This document shows positions 45,344 to 53,976 of a stretch of 64,000 bases of DNA, piece by piece. Below the pieces are notes generated by a model. It had not been told where the DNA came from and made no database searches. It worked only from the letters and a program-made list of their open reading frames with translations. The stretch is from an uncultured Psychroserpens sp. (GTDB lineage Bacteria; Bacteroidota; Bacteroidia; Flavobacteriales; Flavobacteriaceae), in contig CANKZZ010000001.1 of the NCBI GenBank assembly GCA_947488655.1, positions 124,001-188,000 on the forward strand. The letters run 5' to 3'. Made by a program: the position numbers and the translations under genes. The stretch's first letter is position 1, and every line of letters starts with the position of its first letter.

Positions 45344-46929
45344 TGAGTGAAAAGAAAAACATAGACAAACTCTTTAAAGAGCAACTCAAAAATTTTGAAG
45401 TTGCTCCTAGTGACGCTGTCTGGGAAAACATTGAGGCAGAGCTCAATAAGGATAAGCGTAAGCGTAGAGTGATTCCTATTTGGTGGAAAGTAGCTGGTGT
45501 TGCAGCATCTCTATTATTAGTATTTACAGTTGCGAGCACATTAATTAATGATGCTGGTAATAACCCAATACATAAGGTTGTAGACACCAAAAATTCTAAT
45601 AACAATACAAATGGTAATAATGAGCAATCAAATGATTCTAATTTAGACACTAATAGCAACTCAAATTCTTATCCAGTTGTAGATAATGACAATAAGTCTA
45701 ATGAACAAAACAAAACCAACTTAAACTCAAACACAGATAATACTTCAACAAATAGCCTCACATCTACCAATAAAAATGATGAGAATACTAGTATTAAAAT
45801 TTCCGAAGAGAAAGAAAATAATAATGGTGTTAATGAGAATTATAAAACTAAATCTCTAATAAATAATAACTCTAAAAAGCAAAATACGATAGCTTCTAAT
45901 AAGACTAATACAATTAAAGGCGACAATGAAACTAGTAATACCAATAGTACTGTTGCTAAAAATACTACCAAAAATACTGTTAGCGATAGAAACCTTAATG
46001 ATGATATTAAAAAAGAAAAGTCTGAAATTGATAAACTCATAAAACAAAATAAGACTAAATCATCTACTCAAGTAACGACTTCTAATTCTACTTCGGAAAA
46101 AGAAAAAAACCAAATATTAATAGATACCACTAAAAATGCTATAGAAAACGCTATTGCTCAAACTGAAAAAGAAGATAAAGAAAATATTAAAGACTCTATA
46201 AACCCATTAATAAAACGCTGGACGGTAGCCCCAAATATGGCTCCAGTGTATTTTAATACCTTGGGTAATGGATCTTCAATTGATGACCAATTTGTAGATA
46301 ATACCAAAGAAGGCGATGTTAATGTAAGCTATGGTATTAAAGGTACTTATGCGATCAATAAAAAGTTTACAATTAGAGCAGGAATTAACAAAGTAAATTT
46401 AGGGTATTCTACAAATAATGTGGTTGCTTTTGCTAATCCTAATGCTAATAATCCTGGTTTAAGTCGTGCCTTACAAAATGTCTCTTCTAGTGATTCTACC
46501 ACAACCTACATAAGTGCAAATACAATTAGTTTCGCTACAGGTCCAGAGGTGTTATTTTTAAAAGAAAAAGGTTCTATTAGTCAACAATTAGGGTTTATAG
46601 AAGTGCCAATAGAATTAGAATATAATGTGCTGAATACAAAAATTGGGGTAAATCTTATTGGAGGTTTTAGTACACTGTTTTTAAGTGACAATGATGTATA
46701 CTCTGTAGAAAATAATGGTGCCAAGACACGTTTAGGCGAAGCATCTAATATTAATGATATGAGCTATAGTGCCAATTTTGGAATTGGTATTAACTATGAT
46801 ATTTCACAACAATTACGATTTAATCTAGAGCCTACATTTAAGTATCAAATAAACACATTTAATGACACCTCTGGAGATTTTCAACCATTTTTTATTGGTG
46901 TTTATACAGGTTTAAGTTTTAAGTTTTAA
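45343..46929 (+). CDS. Inner-membrane segment plus low-complexity linker plus outer-membrane beta-barrel (anti-sigma-like partner)
   Basis: 528 residues. The N-terminal about 40 residues are cytosol-type (IDKLFKEQLKNFEVAPSDAVWENIEAEL) and resemble the N-terminus of anti-sigma partners in Bacteroidota. One membrane helix lies at about 44-68 (IPIWWKVAGVAASLLLVF). Then about 215 residues (71-285) are dominated by Asn, Ser, Thr, Lys and Glu. The C-terminal about 240 residues form a beta-barrel-like domain (amphipathic strands, GIKGTYAINKKFTIRAGI, ending in Phe: SLSFKF pattern GLSFKF). It overlaps the sigma gene by one base. The plan implies a single protein reaching from cytoplasm to outer membrane. 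The anti-sigma function is inferred. Confidence 0.75.
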   Translation: MSEKKNIDKLFKEQLKNFEVAPSDAVWENIEAELNKDKRKRRVIPIWWKVAGVAASLLLVFTVASTLINDAGNNPIHKVVDTKNSNNNTNGNNEQSNDSNLDTNSNSNSYPVVDNDNKSNEQNKTNLNSNTDNTSTNSLTSTNKNDENTSIKISEEKENNNGVNENYKTKSLINNNSKKQNTIASNKTNTIKGDNETSNTNSTVAKNTTKNTVSDRNLNDDIKKEKSEIDKLIKQNKTKSSTQVTTSNSTSEKEKNQILIDTTKNAIENAIAQTEKEDKENIKDSINPLIKRWTVAPNMAPVYFNTLGNGSSIDDQFVDNTKEGDVNVSYGIKGTYAINKKFTIRAGINKVNLGYSTNNVVAFANPNANNPGLSRALQNVSSSDSTTTYISANTISFATGPEVLFLKEKGSISQQLGFIEVPIELEYNVLNTKIGVNLIGGFSTLFLSDNDVYSVENNGAKTRLGEASNINDMSYSANFGIGINYDISQQLRFNLEPTFKYQINTFNDTSGDFQPFFIGVYTGLSFKF

Positions 46930-46975
46930 AAATTTTTTAGTTGGTTAGATAGTTATTGCATAAGCAATAATGACG

Positions 46976-47007
46976 AAAAGCTACTCCGTGCCAGGAGTAG
47001 CTTTTTT
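46976..47007. terminator. Bidirectional terminator between the beta-barrel gene and plsC
   Basis: AAGCTACTCC-GTGCC-A-GGAGTAGCTT hairpin, T-run on the right. Its left arm contains the plsC stop codon (46981-46983). It serves the + strand sigma operon and the convergent minus-strand gene. Confidence 0.85.
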
Positions 47008-47757
47008 GTTTAAGATCGTTTTGCTGTTAAAAACATTCAATTGGTTGAGTATTAATTGATGTGTTTGAGCATTTATTGTTTTTGTATCCTTAGTGTTTAA
47101 CCCTTTAGTAGGAATAAAACGATGCACTTTCGCTCTCATCTTTCCAGGACTTCCGCTAAAAAAAGTATAAGAAAATCGCTTTTTATTATCACCAAACGTA
47201 ATAGGCACAATTGGGATTTGATGATTAATTGCCATTCTAAAAGCACCATCTTTAAATTCGTCCAGCATGATACTTTCATCAGGCACACCACCTTCTGGGA
47301 AAATACAAATACTCATGCCTTGTTTCAAACGTCGTTGCGCTCTTAAAAACACAGCTTGCCTGCTTCTTGCATCATTTCTATCTACCAAAATACTGGTACG
47401 TTTATAGAAAAATCCAAACAGTGGAATTTTTGCCAACTCAGCCTTACCAACAAATACAAACGGATTTTTTACCGTTACTAACATCAACATAATATCTGCC
47501 ATTGACGTATGATTAGCAACAAACATGTAGCTTTCATTTTTCTTCGGGATTTCCTCACGCTCAATTTTAACCCTAAAACCCATACCAATAAGTATAAACC
47601 AAGACCAAAAGCGAGCAATCCTAAAAAAAAACGAATACCAAGACTCTTTTAATATAGAAATTACCAAAATAGGAAATAAAACTATTATTGGTATTGCCAC
47701 CAATATGTAGAACCAAATGCGATATAATGTGTAAATTATGTATTTAAAAATCTTCAT
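46981..47757 (-). CDS. plsC: 1-acyl-sn-glycerol-3-phosphate acyltransferase
   Basis: 258 residues from ATG 47757 (MKIFKYIIYTLY); an in-frame TTG three codons upstream is less likely. An N-terminal hydrophobic membrane segment (VAIPIIVLFPILVISIL) is followed by the catalytic HX4D motif NHTSMADI (about residue 82) and the glycerophosphate-binding FPEGGVPDE (about 150). It adds the second acyl chain to lysophosphatidic acid, forming phosphatidic acid at the inner membrane. Short C-terminal region, no extra domain. It stands alone between convergent sigma-operon and divergent trpS. Confidence 0.93.
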   Translation of the reverse strand: MKIFKYIIYTLYRIWFYILVAIPIIVLFPILVISILKESWYSFFFRIARFWSWFILIGMGFRVKIEREEIPKKNESYMFVANHTSMADIMLMLVTVKNPFVFVGKAELAKIPLFGFFYKRTSILVDRNDARSRQAVFLRAQRRLKQGMSICIFPEGGVPDESIMLDEFKDGAFRMAINHQIPIVPITFGDNKKRFSYTFFSGSPGKMRAKVHRFIPTKGLNTKDTKTINAQTHQLILNQLNVFNSKTILNKKATPGTE

Positions 47758-47804
47758 TGGGCTCAAAACTACTCAAATTAATTCAACATTTCTACTAAAA
47801 AAAT

Positions 47805-47812
47805 TACCTTTG
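47805..47812 (+). promoter_or_regulatory. Promoter -7 element before trpS
   Basis: TACCTTTG, a perfect TAnnTTTG. It implies a leader of roughly 85-90 bases before the ATG at 47906; the -33 element is not evident. The leader contains a CTGC-TTTT-GCAG palindrome at 47884-47898. Confidence 0.5.
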
Positions 47813-47883
47813 CTGACGATATAGTTTGTAGATAGAAAACAATTTGACCGCTATATTAAACAGAATCCAATAATCAAATGAAA

Positions 47884-47898
47884 TTCTGCTTTTGCAGG
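47884..47898. repeat. Dispersed palindrome copy (TTCTGC-TTTT-GCAGG) in the trpS leader
   Basis: One of five related palindromes in the window built on (T)TCCTGC-loop-GCAGGA(A). This one lies 8 bp before the trpS start codon. Confidence 0.6.
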
Positions 47899-47905
47899 CA
47901 ATACT

Positions 47906-48874
47906 ATGGCAAGAATACTCACAGGTATACAAAGTACAGGAACTCCTCATTTAGGTAACATCTTAGGCGCTATTTCACCAGCAATACAAATGGCTAATGA
48001 CCCAAGTAATGATTCTTATCTATTTATAGCTAATTTGCATACATTAACTCAAATTAAAGACGGAGAAACCTTACGTAATAATACATATTCTACTGCTGCT
48101 ACTTGGTTAGCATTTGGCTTGGATGTAAACAAAACCGTTTTTTATCGCCAAAGTGATATTCCACAGGTTACTGAACTAGCATGGTACTTAGACTGCTTTT
48201 TCCCTTATAAACGATTAATGTTAGCTCACGGGTTTAAGGACAAAGCAGACCGTTTAGACGATGTCAACTCAGGTTTATTTATGTATCCAATGCTTATGGC
48301 TGCAGATATTTTATTGTATGATGCCGAAATTATACCTGTTGGAAAAGATCAATTACAACACATAGAAATGACTCGTGATGTTGCCTCTCGCTTTCATGCG
48401 CAAATGGGAGAAACATTTGTTTTACCAGAAGGAAAAGTACAAGAGAACACCAAATTAATTCCCGGTACAGATGGCGAAAAAATGAGTAAAAGTAGAAACA
48501 ATTTTATCAATATATTTTTACCAGAAAAGAAATTGCGTAAACAAATAATGTCTATTGAAACCGATAGTACACCTCTTGAAGATCCTAAAGATTGGGCTAC
48601 TTGTAACTGCTTTGCATTGTATAATTTATTAGCTTCTAAAGAAGAAATTAATAACATGAAAGCCAATTACGAAAATGGAGGTTATGGTTATGGTCATGCA
48701 AAACAGGCGTTATATGAACTCATAATTTTTAAGTTTTCTACGGAAAGAGAACGTTATAACCATTATATGGCTAACCTGAACGAAATTGATGACGCATTAG
48801 CTATTGGAGCAGAAAAAGCTAGAGTAATTGCTAATGAAGTTTTATCTCGTGTGCGTAACAAAGTTGGCTTTTAG
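47906..48874 (+). CDS. trpS: Tryptophanyl-tRNA synthetase
   Basis: 322 residues, the bacterial class I short form. Charges tRNA-Trp in two steps via tryptophanyl-adenylate. The HIGH-equivalent is TPHLGNIL (about residues 11-18), KMSKS is intact in GEKMSKSRNN (about 191-196), and DQLQHIEMTRD and PMLMAADILLYDA are family blocks. Leader contains a small palindromic repeat; no T-box or trp leader peptide is recognised. A weak hairpin terminator follows, and dprA converges on it. Confidence 0.97.
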   Translation: MARILTGIQSTGTPHLGNILGAISPAIQMANDPSNDSYLFIANLHTLTQIKDGETLRNNTYSTAATWLAFGLDVNKTVFYRQSDIPQVTELAWYLDCFFPYKRLMLAHGFKDKADRLDDVNSGLFMYPMLMAADILLYDAEIIPVGKDQLQHIEMTRDVASRFHAQMGETFVLPEGKVQENTKLIPGTDGEKMSKSRNNFINIFLPEKKLRKQIMSIETDSTPLEDPKDWATCNCFALYNLLASKEEINNMKANYENGGYGYGHAKQALYELIIFKFSTERERYNHYMANLNEIDDALAIGAEKARVIANEVLSRVRNKVGF

Positions 48875-48903
48875 TAAATTTTGTTAGCTTATTTAATCTT
48901 ATA

Positions 48904-48937
48904 CAACCTCTCAAGTTTTTAACATGGGAGGTTTTTA
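48904..48937 (+). terminator. Probable terminator of trpS
   Basis: AACCTCTC / GGGAGGTT imperfect stem with a 16-base loop, followed by TTTTT. It lies about 30 bp after the trpS stop. Confidence 0.6.
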
Positions 48938-48947
48938 ATTTTATAAT

Positions 48948-50063
48948 TTAAACAAGTTCAAATAATTTACCTGGTAAAGGTCTAGTTACTCCTTTGAGCT
49001 CTAGCTGTAATAATAAACTAGCTATTTTAAAAGTTGGTAGCTCGCACTCTATTGAAATGACATCTAATAATTGTGCGTCCTTGTCTTTTAAAAAATTATA
49101 AATCTTTTTTTCATTATCAGATAACTCTACAAACAACTGTTTTTGGATAGCTGGTTTTGTTATTGAGCTCGTAAAACTATCTAATTGCCAATTGAGCAAA
49201 TAAGGAATATCTAATGGGTTTGATAATAAATGAGCTTGTTGCGTTTTAATTAAATTATTACAACCAATACTTTGACTATCATTAACACGACCAGGCACTG
49301 CAAATACATCTTTACCATAAGAATTAGCAATATCTGCTGTAACGAGACTGCCTCCTTTTTCGGCAGATTCTATAACTATAGTGGCTTCGCTCATACCAGC
49401 GATAATGCGATTTCGCTTTAAAAAGTTATTACGGTCAAAAGCATCTGTACTCCAAAAATCGGTGAGAAAACCACCATTTTGCTCAACTTGAGACATATAC
49501 TTTTTGTGCGTTTTAGGATAAATTTGATTGAGACCGTGTGCCAAACACCCAATGGTTTGAAGATTATGTTTTACTGCTGCTTTTTGAGCGGTTATATCTG
49601 TTCCGTAGGCAAAACCAGAAACAATAATTGGATCAAAAGGAGCTAATTGTTCTATAAGTTTTTCGCAAAATACAACACCATACGTTGTAATTTTTCTGGT
49701 ACCAATAACACTAATAATTCGTTTTTGCTTGAGATTGACATTACCCACTTGAAATAGTAAAATTGGACTATCAATACAATGCTTTAATCGCTCAGGATAT
49801 TTCTCATCTCTAAAATACAAAGTCGTTATATTATTGTCTTTAATAAAACGAAGTTCATTTTCGGCCTCTACCAAATGTTTAGCATCAAAAAGACCTTTAA
49901 TTGTCGTAGCACCAATGCCATCAATTTTTAGAAGATTGTTTTGGGTTTCTTTTAATACACCTTCTGCACTACCGCAATGATTTATTAATTTTTTAGCAGT
50001 AACATCACCAATTCTTGGCACATGTTGCAATGCCAAAGCATAAATTAAATCCTGATCTGTCAT
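48948..50063 (-). CDS. dprA: DNA-processing protein DprA
   Basis: 371 residues. An N-terminal helix-hairpin-helix-like region (IDGIGATTIKGLF) precedes the Rossmann core with GTRKITTYG, VSGFAYGTDITAQKAA (the conserved SGxAxGID variant), GCLAHGLNQIYPKTHKKY and VFAVPGRVNDSQSIGCNNLIK. A C-terminal winged-helix (DVISIECELPTFKIASLLLQLELKGVTRPLPGKLFEL) closes it. It loads RecA on incoming ssDNA during natural transformation, and recA is 5 kb away. It is convergent with trpS and divergent from the HU-SPOR gene. Confidence 0.96.
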   Translation of the reverse strand: MTDQDLIYALALQHVPRIGDVTAKKLINHCGSAEGVLKETQNNLLKIDGIGATTIKGLFDAKHLVEAENELRFIKDNNITTLYFRDEKYPERLKHCIDSPILLFQVGNVNLKQKRIISVIGTRKITTYGVVFCEKLIEQLAPFDPIIVSGFAYGTDITAQKAAVKHNLQTIGCLAHGLNQIYPKTHKKYMSQVEQNGGFLTDFWSTDAFDRNNFLKRNRIIAGMSEATIVIESAEKGGSLVTADIANSYGKDVFAVPGRVNDSQSIGCNNLIKTQQAHLLSNPLDIPYLLNWQLDSFTSSITKPAIQKQLFVELSDNEKKIYNFLKDKDAQLLDVISIECELPTFKIASLLLQLELKGVTRPLPGKLFELV

Positions 50064-50153
50064 TCTATTTTACTGATTTAGAAGTTACAAGTAACAAATT
50101 TTAGACTGTTAATAACTACTTGAAATGAAATTTTATTGACGTTTAAAAATTTT

Positions 50154-50161
50154 TAACTTTG
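50154..50161 (+). promoter_or_regulatory. Promoter -7 element directly before the HU-SPOR gene
   Basis: TAACTTTG, a perfect TAnnTTTG, ending only 5 bp before the ATG at 50167. Transcription would start at or next to the start codon, so the mRNA may be leaderless. Confidence 0.5.
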
Positions 50162-50166
50162 TTTTT

Positions 50167-51105
50167 ATGCAATTAGAGACTTACATCAGCGATTTATTAT
50201 ATAGATATGATTGTGTCATCGTGCCTCAATTTGGTGCATTTTTAACACATCGTGTTTCGGCAAAATTAAACGAAACCACACATTCATTTTATCCACCAAA
50301 AAAAGCATTGTCTTTTAATGAACAGTTACAAACTAATGATGGTTTGTTAGCCAACTACATTGCTGAAGTTGAAAAGGTACCGTATCTAGTTGCTGTAGAA
50401 AAGGTTGCTAAACAAGTAAAATCTATAAAATCTTATTTGATTGAGGGCGAAACTATAGAACTCAATAATATTGGAGATTTACTTTTAAATAAAGAAGGAA
50501 AAATAAATTTTGAGCCTTCTCATAATATCAACTATTTAACCGATGCCTTTGGTTTATCACAATTTAAAACTACAGAGGTTACGAGAGAAGTTTACAAAGA
50601 AACTGTTGAGGAGGTAGAAAAAGTAATACCTATAACAATTACGCCAGAAAAACGTAAGAGCAGACCATATCTTAAATACGCTGCCATTGGCTTACTCTTT
50701 TTAACTGCAGGAGGATTTGTTGCTTCAAATTATTACGGTAAACAAATAGACTCTCATAACGAGATTGCGCAAGAAAAAGCTAACGAACAATTAGATGCCA
50801 AAGTACAAGAAGCAACTTTTATAATTGATAGTCCATTACCTGCTGCAACACTTCAGGTAGAGAAAATGACAGGTAATTATCATATTGTTGCAGGTGCTTT
50901 TAGGGTAGAAGAAAACTCAGACAAGAAAGTACAGCAATTAAAAGACTTAGGATTTAAAGCTCGTAAAATTGGCGTTAACCGTTATGGACTGCACGAGGTT
51001 GTCTATTCTAGTCACACAGATAGAGTTGAGGCTTTAAATACTTTACGCTCCATTAAACGCACGCAAAATCGTGATGCTTGGTTGTTGGTTAAGGCATTAG
51101 ATTAA
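50167..51105 (+). CDS. HU-CCDC81-like and SPOR domain membrane protein
   Basis: 312 residues. The N-terminal HU/IHF-like half (about 1-125: YISDLLYRYDCVIVPQFGAFLT, NNIGDLLLNKEGKINFEPS) is cytoplasmic. One membrane helix lies at about 172-192 (YAAIGLLFLTAGGFVASNYYG). A periplasmic linker and a C-terminal SPOR domain (about 238-312: NYHIVAGAFRVEENSDKKVQQLKDLGFKA) follow. SPOR domains bind denuded septal peptidoglycan, so the protein may connect nucleoid or cytoplasmic factors with the division site. This architecture is recurrent in Bacteroidota; its function is not settled. Possibly leaderless mRNA. Confidence 0.9.
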   Translation: MQLETYISDLLYRYDCVIVPQFGAFLTHRVSAKLNETTHSFYPPKKALSFNEQLQTNDGLLANYIAEVEKVPYLVAVEKVAKQVKSIKSYLIEGETIELNNIGDLLLNKEGKINFEPSHNINYLTDAFGLSQFKTTEVTREVYKETVEEVEKVIPITITPEKRKSRPYLKYAAIGLLFLTAGGFVASNYYGKQIDSHNEIAQEKANEQLDAKVQEATFIIDSPLPAATLQVEKMTGNYHIVAGAFRVEENSDKKVQQLKDLGFKARKIGVNRYGLHEVVYSSHTDRVEALNTLRSIKRTQNRDAWLLVKALD

Positions 51106-51202
51106 TTTAACCTGCAAGTCTTTGGTTCTTTTCATTTTCCGAAGCATAAATCTGTTCAATTAACAAAATCATAAATTGCGTATTCAGGCAATAATTTCGT
51201 GT

Positions 51203-51210
51203 TATCTTTG
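51203..51210 (+). promoter_or_regulatory. Promoter -7 element before the thioesterase gene
   Basis: TATCTTTG, perfect TAnnTTTG, about 60 bp upstream of ATG 51271. The leader contains an imperfect palindrome TCCCGATAG-TTATCGAGA (51239-51256) that could fold. Confidence 0.5.
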
Positions 51211-51270
51211 CGCGAAAATATATTATTTATAATTCGGTCCCGATAGTTATCGAGATTTAAACTCCCATTC

Positions 51271-51780
51271 ATGGAACCAAGAACAGCATTTCAGTCTAAA
51301 ACCATTATGACAGATTTGGTATTACCTAGTGAAACCAATCCTATAAACAATCTTTTTGGTGGCGAATTACTTGCACGTATGGATCGTGCTGCAAGTATAG
51401 CTGCACGTCGTCATAGTAGAAGAATCGTTGTTACTGCCTCTGTAAATCATGTGGCATTTAATCGTTCTATCCCATTAGGGAGTGTTGTAACTATAGAAGC
51501 AAAAGTATCTAGAGCGTTTACCAGTTCTATGGAAGTTTATATGGATGTTTGGATAGAAGACAGAGAATCTGGAGAGTGCATCAAAGCAAATGAAGCCATA
51601 TATACTTTTGTAGCTGTAGATGAAACTGGTCGTCCTGTAAAAGTACCAGAACTGGTTCCTGAGACAAAATTAGAGGTTGAACGTTTTGACGCAGCTTTAC
51701 GTCGTAAACAATTAAGTTTGGTCGTTGCTGGTAAAATGAAAGCTAGCGATGCTACTGAGTTAAAAGCTTTGTTTGTCTAG
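51271..51780 (+). CDS. Acyl-CoA thioesterase (hotdog fold, YciA/BACH-like)
   Basis: 169 residues with a single hotdog domain: ETNPINNLFGGELLARMDRAASIAARRHSRR near the N-terminus (NxxGxx-GG-LLxxMD pattern of the acyl-CoA hydrolase group, with the catalytic Asp in ARMD), VTASVNHVAFNRSIPLGSVV and EVYMDVWIEDRESGE. It hydrolyses acyl-CoA to free acid and CoA in the cytoplasm; chain-length preference is unknown. It carries its own -7 element. The gene converges on the envC-like gene with a repeat array in between. Confidence 0.93.
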   Translation: MEPRTAFQSKTIMTDLVLPSETNPINNLFGGELLARMDRAASIAARRHSRRIVVTASVNHVAFNRSIPLGSVVTIEAKVSRAFTSSMEVYMDVWIEDRESGECIKANEAIYTFVAVDETGRPVKVPELVPETKLEVERFDAALRRKQLSLVVAGKMKASDATELKALFV

Positions 51781-51830
51781 CCTATCGCTTTTGTAAAACA
51801 GACTCAAAAAAAGGGTATATCATATTCTGT

Positions 51831-52000
51831 AAATCTGCATTAACAAATTTCAAAATGCTGCTACATTTTATAAATCCACGTTAACAAATTTCAAAATGCT
51901 GCTACATTTTGTAAATCCACGTTAATTAATTTCAAAATGCTGCTACATTTTGTAAATCTGCATTAACAAATTTCAAAATGCTTCTACATTTTGTAAATCC
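51831..52000. repeat. 41-bp tandem repeat array, each unit with a hairpin
   Basis: Units start at 51831, 51872, 51913 and 51954, with a fifth partial unit at 51995: constant 41-bp period. Each unit contains CAAAATG-CTGCTA-CATTTTG, a perfect 7-bp inverted repeat (the last full unit has CTTCTA in the loop). The rightmost unit contains the stop codon and last codons of the envC-like gene, so the array seems to be copies of that gene's 3' end. Confidence 0.93.
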
Positions 52001-53201
52001 ATCCAGCTGGATTTTCAGGTTTAGAGTCTTTAAATACACCAAAACCTAACATGGTTTCTCCTGCATTATTTGTAAACACCTCTCCTATTTCTTGTTTGGC
52101 ATATATTTTATCGCCTTTACGTACATATACCTTAGACAGGTTTCTATAGGCTGTAATATAATTACCATGTCTAATTAAAACTGTTGGATTAGAATTTTTT
52201 TGACCTGCTACTGCTAATACTTCGCCTTCAAAGACTGCTCTCACTTTTGCAAATTTTTCTGTAGCAATTCTAACACCATTACTATTAATTTTAACCGATG
52301 GGTCAATAGGTGATGGTTGCGTACCAAAACGCACCTTAACAACACCCTTTGCAACTGGCCAAGGGAGATTACCTTTGTTAGATACAAAGTTTTTAGCAAT
52401 TAATTTTGCTTCTGGTGTTAAAGCAAACCCTTTTGATGAGGTAGATTTACCTGCTTTTGCATTGGATGCAGCAATAGCTTCTCTAATTAATCTATTTATC
52501 TCTCTATCTATTGCATCAATCTCTTGTTGTTTCTTTTTAATTTTTGAGGCATAAGAATTTAGGTTTTGTCTAATAGAAGCCATTAGTTGGTCTTGCTCCT
52601 TTAATTCTTTTTCTAATTCTTTTTTAACTGCTCTATTTTCTACAATTAACTTTTCTTTATCTGCCTTTTGACGTAAGAGATCTGTATTTAACTCTTGTAA
52701 TTTGGTTGTTTTACCTTTAATTAAGTCGCCTTGTTCTTTTTGATAATCTGTATATTGTTTAATATATTGAAGGCGTTTGTAAGCTTGTTTAAAGTTATCT
52801 GACGATAATAAAAACATGACTCTACTTTGTTCTGATTTATTTTTGTACGATTTGACTATCATTTCAGAATAGTCTTTTTTAAGTGCTGTTAATTGATCTC
52901 TTAAACTTGAAATCTCATTTTGATTGGCATTAATTTCTCGCGTTAATAAATTAGCCTGGTCATTAGTAACTTTAATTAAGTTTCGTCTCACACTAACTTT
53001 GTAGTTTAAATCTTCGACCAAAGACACTACCGATTTTTCTTCTTTTTTGTTTGTAAATAGTAACGCATTTAACTGCTTTAATTCCTGCTGATATTTTATA
53101 CGTTTTGCCTCAAGTTCTTTTTGTTTAGCACTTTGTGCTTCCGAAGTAAAACTATTAAGCAATAAAAACAGAAACAGTATGTATGTGAATTTAAATTGCA
53201 T
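51984..53201 (-). CDS. EnvC/NlpD-like murein hydrolase activator with degenerate LytM domain
   Basis: 405 residues. Signal peptide 1-22 (LFLFLLLNSFTSEA-Q), a long coiled coil (about 25-245, rich in E/K/Q/L) and a C-terminal M23/LytM domain (about 278-405). The domain lacks the zinc ligands: where active enzymes have HxGxD it reads NSNGVRI, and where they have HxH it reads AYRNL. This matches EnvC-type activators, which switch on amidases during septum splitting rather than cutting peptidoglycan themselves. It is the last gene of the minus-strand cluster, 1 bp after the DUF4292 gene. Its stop codon lies inside a 41-bp tandem repeat. Confidence 0.9.
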   Translation of the reverse strand: MQFKFTYILFLFLLLNSFTSEAQSAKQKELEAKRIKYQQELKQLNALLFTNKKEEKSVVSLVEDLNYKVSVRRNLIKVTNDQANLLTREINANQNEISSLRDQLTALKKDYSEMIVKSYKNKSEQSRVMFLLSSDNFKQAYKRLQYIKQYTDYQKEQGDLIKGKTTKLQELNTDLLRQKADKEKLIVENRAVKKELEKELKEQDQLMASIRQNLNSYASKIKKKQQEIDAIDREINRLIREAIAASNAKAGKSTSSKGFALTPEAKLIAKNFVSNKGNLPWPVAKGVVKVRFGTQPSPIDPSVKINSNGVRIATEKFAKVRAVFEGEVLAVAGQKNSNPTVLIRHGNYITAYRNLSKVYVRKGDKIYAKQEIGEVFTNNAGETMLGFGVFKDSKPENPAGWIYKM

Positions 53202-53202
53202 A

Positions 53203-53973
53203 TTATAATATTATTTCTTCGAAACCTGATGGTATTTTAAACGGAAAACGAACTTCTTCATTCACGGTTACCGATTTATACTCCATTAATACATTAAGCT
53301 CTTCGCTATCTTCTACAGCAATAATTTTAACAGTTTGAGGCAATATCTGTTTTTCAACCTCTTGATAGCCTGTATAATCTATTTGTAGAAATCGTTTTTT
53401 TAGCGGTTGTAATAATTGTTGAGAATCCATTTTAAAGTGAGATGGATTAAATAATAAGAACAACTCTAATAATGCATTTTGATTTTTTGGTTGAAGAATG
53501 TATGAGGTTTCATCGTTTGAAATTACATAAGTATCATCTTTTAAATTGTAAAGAGACTCTCCAATTAACAGGCTTTGTACTTTATCAAAATTTAATTCGA
53601 CACCTAATAAATCACTTAACAGCTTGTAATCACCATCAAAATATTGGTCATTTATTTTATCGTAAAATTGCACACGATCTGGTGTAATCATAGCTCTAGC
53701 CAATCCTAATGTAGCGTTTAACCAAATGGTTTTATCTCTCTCCATTCTTAAGTTAATTGTATATGATGACTCTTTGAGACCATCTATAATATCAATTTTA
53801 ACTTTAGCTTGAAGCGTATTAAATTTGGCATCGCGTTTACCGTTCTCTCTAATTAATTGTTTGGCTGTAAGCTTAGTATCAATCTTACCATTTGCCACAA
53901 TACTTTGAGAAGATTTACAAGCAACTCCTAACATTAAAAAAATGCAGGCTACACCTATTTTAATTATATTCAT
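53203..53973 (-). CDS. DUF4292 family lipoprotein
   Basis: 256 residues. Lipoprotein signal peptide (IGVACIFLMLGVAC, Cys at about residue 19). The body has the LolA/LolB-like beta features seen in this family (LQAKVKIDIIDGLKESSYTINLRMERDKTIWLNATLG, and DRVQFYDKINDQYFDGDYK). It may bind lipid in the periplasm by analogy with LolB-like folds, but this is inference. It sits between the TPR and envC-like genes with gaps of 1-3 bp, so all three are one transcript. Confidence 0.85.
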   Translation of the reverse strand: MNIIKIGVACIFLMLGVACKSSQSIVANGKIDTKLTAKQLIRENGKRDAKFNTLQAKVKIDIIDGLKESSYTINLRMERDKTIWLNATLGLARAMITPDRVQFYDKINDQYFDGDYKLLSDLLGVELNFDKVQSLLIGESLYNLKDDTYVISNDETSYILQPKNQNALLELFLLFNPSHFKMDSQQLLQPLKKRFLQIDYTGYQEVEKQILPQTVKIIAVEDSEELNVLMEYKSVTVNEEVRFPFKIPSGFEEIIL

Positions 53974-53976
53974 ATA

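Noticed and set aside
51239-51256. TCCCGATAG/TTATCGAGA palindrome as an operator of the thioesterase gene
   Set aside because: Arms are imperfect and there is a single copy in the window; too weak for a separate claim.
51831-52000. CRISPR-like array between thioesterase and envC-like gene
   Set aside because: The 41-bp units are direct tandem copies with no unique spacers, derived from the adjacent gene end; no cas genes present.
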